DNA from: an uncultured Bacilli bacterium
Lineage (GTDB): Bacteria > Bacillota_I > Bacilli_A > RF39 > UBA660
Reading direction: 5' to 3'
DNA length: 10,968 nucleotides
NCBI GenBank assembly: GCA_934169415.1
Contig: CAKPNP010000035.1
Coordinates: 1-10,968, forward strand
The translations under genes and the position numbers were made by a program. This document shows, piece by piece, positions 1-7,065 of this stretch (positions within the stretch are counted from its first letter, which is position 1; the number at the start of each line of letters is the position of its first letter). The notes below the pieces were generated by a model. That model did no database searches and was not told the origin of the DNA. It was given only the letters and a program-made list of their open reading frames with translations.

Positions 1-64
1 TCCTAGTATATTTTTTATTTTATCATATAATTTATTATTATACTTTAAATATCAAAATATACGT

Positions 65-130
65 TTAAGAGTCATTACAATATTTACTTAAGCCGCTAGG
101 GATACTATTTGCAGCACTATGTCTTATCAT
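65..130 (-). CDS. 21-codon small ORF with its own promoter and RBS (unrecognised peptide or leader)
   Basis: This ORF starts at ATG (128-130) and stops at TAA (65-67). The 21-residue peptide begins MIRHSAANS and ends SKYCNDS; it is polar, has one Cys, and shows no signal peptide or membrane segment. I do not recognise it. Support for expression: an AAGGAAG Shine-Dalgarno at 138-144 lies 7 bases before the ATG, and a good promoter at 161-189 would start transcription near 154. The unit sits just after the GH31 terminator, so it is a separate transcript. The stretch is clearly richer in G+C than its flanks, as expected for a coding or structured-RNA segment. It could be a small protein, a leader peptide for a gene beyond the left edge, or part of a non-coding RNA. 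I see nothing interpretable in bases 1-64. Confidence 0.4.
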   Translation of the reverse strand: MIRHSAANSIPSGLSKYCNDS

Positions 131-160
131 GCTTATACTTCCTTTATTTTATCTATAAAA

Positions 161-189
161 ATAATATCATAATACTCACTATTTTTCAA
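161..189 (-). promoter_or_regulatory. Sigma-A type promoter for the 21-codon ORF
   Basis: The -35 is TTGAAA (184-189) and the -10 is TATTAT (161-166), separated by exactly 17 bases. A TG at 168-169 makes the -10 extended. Predicted start of transcription is around 154, ten bases before the Shine-Dalgarno sequence. It lies a few bases downstream of the GH31 terminator, so it opens a new unit. Confidence 0.55.
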
Positions 190-200
190 TTTATATATAG

Positions 201-228
201 AAAAAACAGAAAAAATTAATTTCCTGTT
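201..228 (-). terminator. Rho-independent terminator after the GH31 gene
   Basis: On the minus strand, AACAGGAAA (228-220) pairs with TTTTCTGTT (213-205) in a 9-bp stem with one G-U pair and a six-base loop. A T-run follows at 204-201. It begins five bases after the GH31 stop codon and would end the pyruvate kinase-GH31 transcript. Confidence 0.75.
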
Positions 229-233
229 ATCAT

Positions 234-2615
234 TTATACGTTAGAAACGTATTCTAATAAATTTAAAAATAATTTAACAAATTTTCTATCAAGACCTTTT
301 CTTTCTAATTTTCTAATTTCTATTCTTTTTTTCTTAATAGGTAAATCACTAAATATTACTTTATCAATCTCTTCTTTTAATAAAGTTTCAATTTGTAAAT
401 CATCTAAAATTTCAAATATGTCTTCATTTATTAATCTTGTTGCATCAATTTCTATATCTTTACCCTTACAATTTATAGTTAATTGAGATATACTCTTACA
501 ATCTTTTACTTCAACTATAAAATCAGTTCCTGATACATACGAAGTACAATTTATTTGTTCCCTATTTTCATATACTATAACATCTGTTGCTTTTTTTGTA
601 TCTCTAAAAACAAATTTATAATTTCTTCTTTCTGGAACAATTCCACTTTTACCTTCCATAGCTCTAAGTATTACTGTATAGTTATTAGGTAAATAATTAT
701 ACTCGATTTTAGTAAGTAAATAAAAACCTTTTTCGTATAAACTACTTATACCATCATCTTCATATAAATAATATTCATTAGATACTCCAGGAAAGAAATG
801 AATTTCCATATCTTTCGGTGGAGTTGTATCGTTAATATTATCATTTTTACCAAGTGGTATTATGCTACCTGCTTTAGCAAACACAGGATAGTGTTGGTCT
901 TTATAAAATGTTACATAGTCTTTATTACCTGGAAATTTTTTACCTGTAAAGAAATCATACCAAACACCTTCTGGAATATAAAATCTATGAACTACTCTAT
1001 CCATTACGTAATCTTTCTTTTTAGTAATAGGACAGATAAATAATTGTGAACCAAAATAATATTCATCTTTATATAAAGGATCATCGTACATTTCTTTTGC
1101 TTTATGGTATAAAGGAGTAATTATATTTACGCCTTCCTTATAATACTTATATGCCTCACTATATAAATATGGGATTAATTTATGTCTTAGCTGCAAATAA
1201 TCCCTTACTATACCAAGTGTTTTAATATTCCATCTCCATGGTTCTCTTTTATAATATGTTCCTTTATCTGCTCCAAATTTTAAAATAGGAGAAAATGTAG
1301 CTAATTGTACATATCTTATATATAATTCATTATCTTCAATACCTTTAAAATATCCTCCAACATCATGTGAATAAAAACTTATACCATTATTAGCAGCATT
1401 TATGTTATAAAAAGGTATTTGTTTTAATGAATCCCAACTAACTACAGTTTTTCCTGAATAAAGAACTGGATACCTATGTTCAGCAATTGTATCATTATAT
1501 CCAAGTAAAAATGGTCTTCTTTTATAGTTTCTAGTCATATCTTTAAATTGATAGTATTTTACTAAATAATCATTTAAAATATTATCTTTATTTAAGAAAT
1601 CTAACCAAAAGAAATCTATTCCTATAGCATCTAGTGGGTGCATATAAAGTTTTAAATAAACATCAACACATTTTGGATCTAATACATTAAATGGTATAAC
1701 ACCATTTTCTTGTTGTTTTAAATACTTTATAGCTTGCTCATAATTATCATCTATTTTATAAAATCCTTCAGTAGGATTTACATTAAGTCCTATTCTAATA
1801 CCATTAGAATGTAAATAATTAATCATTTCATAAGGATTAGAAAAATAATCTTTATTAAACGTAAAACCTGTTTTTAAATGGTTTTTACCTTCATAAGTTC
1901 TTACATGCCAATCTTTATCCAGTAAAACTATTGATATAGGTATTTCATATTTTTTAAAATTATCTATTAATTCTTTTAACGTTGTATCATTATAATCGTT
2001 ATTTCTACTCCACCAATTACCAAGAGCAAATCTAGGAATTAAAGCAGGATATCCTGTAAGATTAAAATAATCTTTCAAACATAAATTAAAATCATTATTA
2101 TACATGAATAAATAAATATCAACTCTAGCATCACTATCTAATGGAATTCCATTTTCTCCCATTAATTTAGTATCATCAACTATTGATGCAAAGCCATCAT
2201 TAGAATATAAACTTTTAGTATTTATAATTTTACCATTTTCTATCCTTAATGGAGCACTATAATTTCTAGCTTCCACATGTCCATAATTCCAATATCTATC
2301 TGTATTAAGTAATTCAACTCTAAAATTTTTAACGTTTTTATAATTTTTACCCTTATTATAAATTAATTTAAAATATGAGGTAGTTATTTCTAAATATGTA
2401 GTATTTTCTTTAAAATCAAATATAGGTTTCTTGAAATTTCTATTAGAAACAAGCATGGTTGGTAAATCATTAAATTTGCCCTCATTGTTAAATTCTAATC
2501 TTATTAATCTTTCAGTTAAAACTGTAAACCTATATTTATCACCAGTTATAACACAAAGTGGATCTGGTTTTATTTTATTTAAATCAATAGAAAAGTGTTC
2601 TCCTAAATTATACAC
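234..2615 (-). CDS. Glycoside hydrolase family 31 protein (alpha-glucosidase/xylosidase-like), acid/base position altered
   Basis: 793 residues. GH31 enzymes are retaining alpha-glycosidases acting on terminal alpha-linked glucose, xylose and related sugars. An N-terminal beta domain covers about 1-190 and a TIM barrel about 190-480 (ALGNWWSRN at 197-205). IDFFWLD at 333-339 carries the expected nucleophile Asp339, and SHDVGGY is at 416-422. Proximal and distal C-terminal beta domains follow to about 715. Residues about 725-793 form a charged helical extension beyond the usual core. The acid/base Asp, normally in a W-x-G-D segment before xSWxxL, aligns with Lys389 (YSGKTVVSWDSL), so activity is uncertain; this may be a subfamily trait. 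There is no signal peptide, so it is probably cytoplasmic. The GTG start is supported by AGGGGTG at 2621-2627. It follows the pyruvate kinase gene by ten bases, in one operon. Substrate cannot be assigned. Confidence 0.88.
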   Translation of the reverse strand: MYNLGEHFSIDLNKIKPDPLCVITGDKYRFTVLTERLIRLEFNNEGKFNDLPTMLVSNRNFKKPIFDFKENTTYLEITTSYFKLIYNKGKNYKNVKNFRVELLNTDRYWNYGHVEARNYSAPLRIENGKIINTKSLYSNDGFASIVDDTKLMGENGIPLDSDARVDIYLFMYNNDFNLCLKDYFNLTGYPALIPRFALGNWWSRNNDYNDTTLKELIDNFKKYEIPISIVLLDKDWHVRTYEGKNHLKTGFTFNKDYFSNPYEMINYLHSNGIRIGLNVNPTEGFYKIDDNYEQAIKYLKQQENGVIPFNVLDPKCVDVYLKLYMHPLDAIGIDFFWLDFLNKDNILNDYLVKYYQFKDMTRNYKRRPFLLGYNDTIAEHRYPVLYSGKTVVSWDSLKQIPFYNINAANNGISFYSHDVGGYFKGIEDNELYIRYVQLATFSPILKFGADKGTYYKREPWRWNIKTLGIVRDYLQLRHKLIPYLYSEAYKYYKEGVNIITPLYHKAKEMYDDPLYKDEYYFGSQLFICPITKKKDYVMDRVVHRFYIPEGVWYDFFTGKKFPGNKDYVTFYKDQHYPVFAKAGSIIPLGKNDNINDTTPPKDMEIHFFPGVSNEYYLYEDDGISSLYEKGFYLLTKIEYNYLPNNYTVILRAMEGKSGIVPERRNYKFVFRDTKKATDVIVYENREQINCTSYVSGTDFIVEVKDCKSISQLTINCKGKDIEIDATRLINEDIFEILDDLQIETLLKEEIDKVIFSDLPIKKKRIEIRKLERKGLDRKFVKLFLNLLEYVSNV

Positions 2616-2625
2616 TATATCACCC

Positions 2626-4029
2626 CTATAATTCTTCTATTTTTATAAAATTCGTATGACGTGTTTTTTTAAAAGGATAACCGCCTGTTATAATTATAAT
2701 ATCCCCTTTTTTTAATTTTAAATAATCGAGTGCTATTTTCCTACTTACTTCTATTATTGCATCAAAACTTTTAAGTTCACTTATTAAAACCGGATAAACC
2801 CCAAAATTAAGCGATAAAGATTTTACTGTATCTATTTCTGGACTTATAGCTAAAATTGGACAGTTTGGTTTACAAGCACTTATTTTTCTAGCTGTAAATC
2901 CTGTTATTGTAGGTGCAAATATGGCTTTACATTTTAAATTATCAGCACACACTGCAACACTATATAAAAGATTACTTGTTGTATCATTATCACTATTATT
3001 TAATATAATTTTGTTATCTCTATCTTCTAAAGCATATTTAATAGTTCTTTCAAGTATTTTTAAACTATCTATAGGATATTTACTAATAGCAGTCTCGCTA
3101 CCTAACATAATTGCAGATACACCATCTAATACCGATGATGCTATATCACTTATTTCAGATTTAGTAGGACTATATGTAGATGACATATTAACAAACAAAT
3201 CCGAACTTACTATACTTATTATTCCTTTTTCATTACATTTTTTTATTATACTCTTTTGTATACCTGGTATTTTTTCAATCTGTACTTCACAACCTAAAGC
3301 ATTTCTAGATATAGTAACACCATCACTTACTTTAATTATACTATCAATTGAATTAACTGCATCTATATTTTCTATCTTAGAAATTATCTGTATATGATCA
3401 TTACCTAAATTAATTAACAAATCATTTACTTCTAATATATCTTCTTCAGTTCTAACACTAGGTAAAGATAAGAAATCTATATTACTATCTGATGCATATT
3501 TTATAATTTCCTTATCTGCATCTTTTAAGTATGGAGATTCTTTTTTTATACCACTTAAGCTAACACTTTTATTTGTTGCTATAATACCATCTTTAATTAC
3601 TTTACATAGTAAATAATCGTTCTCGATATCTAAAACTTTTAGTAAAACATTGCCATCATCTATTTTTAATATAGAGCCCAAACTTACAATATTAACTAAA
3701 TTAGGATATTCTATACTAAATTTAGTACTATCTCCAATTACTTTAGATGTATATACTCTAATTTTATCTTCATATTTCAAGAAAGCTACATCATTTAATA
3801 CTTTACCTATTCTAATTTTATCCCCTTTTAATTCTAACATTATGGATACATAAGTTTTTAATTCTTTATTAAGTTCATCTACAATCGATTTAATTTCATT
3901 GCAAAAACTATAACTAGCATAACTTGAATTTATTCTTATGCAATCAACGCCATTTAATATAAGTGATTTAATTGTTTCTTTATCATTGCTAGATGGGCCT
4001 ACTGTAGCAATTACTTTAGTTTTATTCAT
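2626..4029 (-). CDS. Divergent pyruvate kinase homologue, metal-site Asp replaced
   Basis: 467 residues, the usual length for a pyruvate kinase without the extra C-terminal PEP-utiliser domain. The family transfers phosphate from phosphoenolpyruvate to ADP in the last step of glycolysis. Visible: the start MNKTKVIATVGPSS, Arg32-Asn34-Ser36 of the RxNxS motif, LKGDKIR at 67-73, the lid domain with IDDG at 123-126, Lys154, the SKIEN motif with catalytic Lys218 and metal ligand Glu220, Ser276 for the usual Thr, IMLGSETA at 307-314, and a full allosteric C-terminal domain. The usual ARGDLG segment reads SRNALG (241-246), so the second metal-ligand Asp is Ala244. The HG after RxNFS reads YA. It could be a weak, specialised or inactive paralogue, so I do not give it the pyk symbol. 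Start: ATG with AAAGGGGTG just upstream; stop TAG. First gene of a unit with the GH31 gene. Confidence 0.85.
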   Translation of the reverse strand: MNKTKVIATVGPSSNDKETIKSLILNGVDCIRINSSYASYSFCNEIKSIVDELNKELKTYVSIMLELKGDKIRIGKVLNDVAFLKYEDKIRVYTSKVIGDSTKFSIEYPNLVNIVSLGSILKIDDGNVLLKVLDIENDYLLCKVIKDGIIATNKSVSLSGIKKESPYLKDADKEIIKYASDSNIDFLSLPSVRTEEDILEVNDLLINLGNDHIQIISKIENIDAVNSIDSIIKVSDGVTISRNALGCEVQIEKIPGIQKSIIKKCNEKGIISIVSSDLFVNMSSTYSPTKSEISDIASSVLDGVSAIMLGSETAISKYPIDSLKILERTIKYALEDRDNKIILNNSDNDTTSNLLYSVAVCADNLKCKAIFAPTITGFTARKISACKPNCPILAISPEIDTVKSLSLNFGVYPVLISELKSFDAIIEVSRKIALDYLKLKKGDIIIITGGYPFKKTRHTNFIKIEEL

Positions 4030-4048
4030 AACTTCACCCCTTTATTAT

Positions 4049-4063
4049 CTATAATAATTATAG
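4049..4063. repeat. Perfect 15-base palindrome over the pyruvate kinase -10 box
   Basis: CTATAAT and ATTATAG are exact inverted copies around a single central A. The right half contains the -10 hexamer read on the minus strand, and the left half reaches the predicted transcription start. The position suits a repressor operator, but a palindrome of A and T can also arise by chance from a TATAAT box. Confidence 0.35.
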
Positions 4064-4085
4064 ATTAAATAAATTCAATAGTCAA
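4057..4085 (-). promoter_or_regulatory. Sigma-A type promoter for the pyruvate kinase-GH31 unit
   Basis: The -35 is TTGACT (4080-4085) and the -10 is a perfect TATAAT (4057-4062), with a 17-base spacer. Predicted transcription start is near 4050, giving a leader of about 20 bases that holds the AAAGGGGTG ribosome site. The -35 abuts the T-run of the preceding terminator. The leader is too short for a riboswitch. Confidence 0.8.
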
Positions 4086-4086
4086 C

Positions 4087-4113
4087 AAAAAAAACAGGAA
4101 ATAAAATCCTGTT
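4087..4113 (-). terminator. Rho-independent terminator of the gatCAB-to-YihY unit
   Basis: On the minus strand AACAGGA (4113-4107) and TCCTGTT (4099-4093) form a perfect 7-bp stem with a seven-base loop, followed by T residues to 4087. It lies 126 bases after the YihY stop codon and directly before the pyruvate kinase promoter. Its stem bases match the start of the GH31 terminator. Confidence 0.78.
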
Positions 4114-4116
4114 AGC

Positions 4117-4220
4117 ATTGCCTATCTAATACTTATAAGTTATATAAAACTTAAACTCGGTACTAAAGTAATCTGTGTACTTAAATATATACGGCAATAA
4201 ATATATATCTATAAGTATTA
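4117..4220 (-). repeat. Two crossing inverted repeats in the 3' tail after the YihY gene
   Basis: TAATACTTATA (4127-4137) and TATAAGTATTA (4210-4220) are perfect 11-base inverted copies. ATTGCC (4117-4122) and GGCAAT (4193-4198) are perfect 6-base inverted copies. In RNA from the minus strand the second pair would join the loop of the first helix to the sequence after it, an H-type pseudoknot order. A small AAGTA/TACTT hairpin lies inside. There is no ORF here. It may be a structured 3' end, a small RNA or chance in AT-rich DNA. Confidence 0.3.
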
Positions 4221-4238
4221 TATACTATAAATATTTTT

Positions 4239-5045
4239 TTATTCGCAGTTAATATAATAATTATGATTAATAGCTATTCCTAAAACTAATATATATGATA
4301 TCAAATATATCAAAAACATTAATATAGCTAAACTAGATAAACTTCCATATATTATATTATAATGCGCTATATTATTTACATAAAAAGAATAAACAGTAGT
4401 TACACATATTATTGCAACAGTAGAAAATAAACTTCCTATGTTTACATACTTACTTTTTACTCTAGAACACATAGTATATATTATTTTAATTATTAAAAAT
4501 ATAAAGATAAAAGCTAAAATAAACTTCATTACAGTTATGATTAAATAATTAGTAGCAATAAATTTACCAAGTGTACCTAAAGACATCATTTTATTTAATA
4601 TAAGGCTTCCGAATGCTAATACAATTAAAATAAATATAAATAGTATTATTACAAAAAACGTCATAAATAAAGCTTTTACTCTTCTAAATATATAATTATC
4701 ATTATCATATTTATACAAAATATTTGAAGCTGTTATTAAACTATCCGGTCCATTACTTGATACATAAAAACCTACTACAAAAAATAATAAACTAGTAGTT
4801 CCTAAATCTGTACTATTAATAAATGAAAACAGGATATTATATACCTCTTTAGGTAAAGAAGTAGATAAATAACTTATTAAAGATTCTGTAGAAAGTGATA
4901 AACTAGATGCAAATATACCTATTAAAGAAATTGTAGGAATCAAAGAAAGTATTAAAAAGAAAGCAAGATTACCTGGAAGTATTAACATTTCAGGTAACCT
5001 TAATATATTATATAAGTTTATTATGTTTTTTTTAATTTTACTCAT
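4239..5045 (-). CDS. YihY/virulence factor BrkB family membrane protein
   Basis: 268 residues. Six hydrophobic segments are visible, at about 26-50, 83-103, 127-150, 166-190, 203-225 and 232-258. Family-like signatures are GNLAFFLILSLIPT near residue 25 and the last segment, YGSLSSLAILMFLIYLISY followed by ILGLG-like residues (LVLGIAIN). The family (once mislabelled ribonuclease BN) is widespread in the inner membrane of bacteria and its molecular role is unsettled, so no function is claimed. It is somewhat shorter than the roughly 290 residues usual for the family. The ATG lies one base after the receptor gene's stop codon, and an AAGGA ribosome site lies inside that gene, so the two are translationally linked. 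It is the last gene of the unit that begins at gatC. Confidence 0.82.
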   Translation of the reverse strand: MSKIKKNIINLYNILRLPEMLILPGNLAFFLILSLIPTISLIGIFASSLSLSTESLISYLSTSLPKEVYNILFSFINSTDLGTTSLLFFVVGFYVSSNGPDSLITASNILYKYDNDNYIFRRVKALFMTFFVIILFIFILIVLAFGSLILNKMMSLGTLGKFIATNYLIITVMKFILAFIFIFLIIKIIYTMCSRVKSKYVNIGSLFSTVAIICVTTVYSFYVNNIAHYNIIYGSLSSLAILMFLIYLISYILVLGIAINHNYYINCE

Positions 5046-5046
5046 A

Positions 5047-7065
5047 TTATTCCTTACTATCTTTATTGTTTCTCATATCGATTGTTGCTTCATTTATAGC
5101 ATCATCTATAGTTTTTATTTCATCTAGAATCATACTATATCCTATAGCTGCACCAAAGTTATGTTTAATTTCTTTTAATTCTTTATTTAATTTTTTAATA
5201 TATGTAACTATTTGTTTTTCATCATATCCAACTAAATATATCAAGAATTCATTACCATTAGTTCTAACTATTTCTGTTTTTTCAAGTTGATTAGATATAA
5301 GTACACCTGCAGCTTCTGTAATAACTAAATCTCCCTCAGTATGACCATAATTATCATTAATATAAGCTATATTATTTAAGTCTATAATAATTATACCTTG
5401 TGGGTAAACTTCTGATTTATCCCATTTTTCAACTGAGTCATTTAAATAATTTCTATTTTTTAGACTTGTTAGAGTGTCTATATATCTTAATTTATCTTCT
5501 TTACTTAGATTAGTTTTTTTTCTTTTTTTCTTAGGTTTAATTTTTAAAACCGATAAAATAAATAATAATATTATTAATAAACTTCCTAATATATAAGCTA
5601 TATATTTTAATATTATTGGTCCTTTAGGAGTATTTATAAGACTATTTAAACCATCTGTTACATAAAGTTCAGTATCATTATATGTAACATAAAAATCTAA
5701 CAATTTAGAAAAAACCCTATTATCTGATATATCTCTTATTATATAATGATAAGAATCATAACTACTTATATTACATACAATATATTCTTTTAATTTATCT
5801 TTATAATAATTATAGTTATTTATATCCATTATAATTATAGAATTATTATTAACATTTTTAATTAATTCATCCATATTAGAATAAGAAATATAAGTAATAT
5901 TATTTTTATCTAAATACTCTTCTATATTACTATTTTTAATAGTATAAATATCACTAACAGATTTTATTGATTTAATTAGTGTATTATTAGTAGTATGTTT
6001 TAAAATAACTAAATTATTAGTATATACATCACTTGTTTCATATACATCCATTGCATATTTAGTGGTATTATTAATTCCATAGAAGAAATCTATTTCATTT
6101 TTATTAAAAGCATCTACTAAAGATTCAATAGAATCATATTTTCTATAACTAATCTCAGCATTAGTAGCAGAAGAAAATGATGAAATTAAAGAGTTATTTA
6201 TACCTGTTAATTTAGAATCTAATATATCATCGTAAGGTGAATTTAAAATAAATCCATATGTATATCTTTTACTTCTAAATTTTACTGCATCAGAGTCTGT
6301 AACCTCAGTAAATTTAAAATAATCTTTCTCTAAATATGTATTATAAGTAGTAACATATTTATCATTTTTCCATTTATTATAATATTTAATTAAAATATTA
6401 TTTAATTTTTCCTCATTACCAAGCGATAAAACATAATACTTTTTATAATCAGAAATATTATAAGCAATCTTATAATTTTTAGTTAAAATATCTTTTAAAT
6501 TAGTAGTTTTAAGAATAGCTACTGCATTTATCTTATCACTATCTAAATCTGCTAACATTTCAGCTTTAGTAGAATATGTTTTAAAAACAATATTAGAATC
6601 AAATAAATAATTATTTATATTTTGTAAATCATCATTTAAAACTCCAACTGTAATAGATAGATCATCTATTGATTTATAAATACTTCCTTTAGTTATAAGT
6701 GCATAATTATCTTCATAAATTAATATATCATTATCTTCTATTTTATCTTTTAATTTAAAAGCATACGAAGTTTTAACTTCTTCACCTAAATTATATGATA
6801 CTTTATTAAATGAAAGATTAGTTTGTTCATTTAATGAAGATAAAAAACTCATAATTAATCCTTCACCATTATATGAAAGAATTGGAATATCACTTAAAAT
6901 AGACATATCTATTACATTGTTTTTATTGCTTTCTATCCATTGTTTTTCAATTAAATTTAAACTAGTAACTTTATCTTCACGAGTTAAAAAATAATACACT
7001 GAAAATGATATTATTATAAGTATTACTAAAACTATAGAAGTGATTATAATTTTTTTCTTATTCAC
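5047..7065 (-). CDS. Membrane receptor with tandem periplasmic-binding-like domains and a degenerate GGDEF domain
   Basis: 672 residues from the chosen start. A membrane segment lies at about 6-27. An outside region follows with two stretches resembling family 3 solute-binding sensor domains (about 38-252, with EKQWIES near its start, and about 262-475). A second membrane segment is at about 483-507, then a very basic stretch (KPKKKRKK), then a cytoplasmic GGDEF domain at about 520-660. GGDEF domains make cyclic di-GMP from GTP. Here Asp562, IND and the GHTEGD segment (574-579) are kept, but the signature reads NGNEF (603-607), losing the first Gly and the acidic catalytic residue; the RxxD inhibitory site is also absent. 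It may bind nucleotide or act as a scaffold rather than as a cyclase. Start: GTG at 7063-7065, preceded by AGAGGTG with a 6-base gap. A GTG at 7074 in the same frame has no usable ribosome site. It overlaps the upstream small membrane gene. Confidence 0.8.
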   Translation of the reverse strand: MNKKKIIITSIVLVILIIISFSVYYFLTREDKVTSLNLIEKQWIESNKNNVIDMSILSDIPILSYNGEGLIMSFLSSLNEQTNLSFNKVSYNLGEEVKTSYAFKLKDKIEDNDILIYEDNYALITKGSIYKSIDDLSITVGVLNDDLQNINNYLFDSNIVFKTYSTKAEMLADLDSDKINAVAILKTTNLKDILTKNYKIAYNISDYKKYYVLSLGNEEKLNNILIKYYNKWKNDKYVTTYNTYLEKDYFKFTEVTDSDAVKFRSKRYTYGFILNSPYDDILDSKLTGINNSLISSFSSATNAEISYRKYDSIESLVDAFNKNEIDFFYGINNTTKYAMDVYETSDVYTNNLVILKHTTNNTLIKSIKSVSDIYTIKNSNIEEYLDKNNITYISYSNMDELIKNVNNNSIIIMDINNYNYYKDKLKEYIVCNISSYDSYHYIIRDISDNRVFSKLLDFYVTYNDTELYVTDGLNSLINTPKGPIILKYIAYILGSLLIILLFILSVLKIKPKKKRKKTNLSKEDKLRYIDTLTSLKNRNYLNDSVEKWDKSEVYPQGIIIIDLNNIAYINDNYGHTEGDLVITEAAGVLISNQLEKTEIVRTNGNEFLIYLVGYDEKQIVTYIKKLNKELKEIKHNFGAAIGYSMILDEIKTIDDAINEATIDMRNNKDSKE

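Noticed and set aside
66..158. Plus-strand frame giving a hydrophobic tail-like peptide across the small ORF region
   Set aside because: It has an in-frame stop just upstream and no start codon or ribosome site near its beginning, whereas the minus strand has a complete promoter, ribosome site and ATG.
798..1043. Plus-strand open frame inside the GH31 gene
   Set aside because: It lies wholly opposite a well-supported GH31 coding region, has no ribosome site or family-like sequence, and reads as a low-complexity shadow.
2921..3397. Plus-strand 158-codon hydrophobic open frame opposite the pyruvate kinase gene
   Set aside because: The hydrophobic look comes from the complement of AT-rich codons; the opposite strand encodes a full pyruvate kinase fold.
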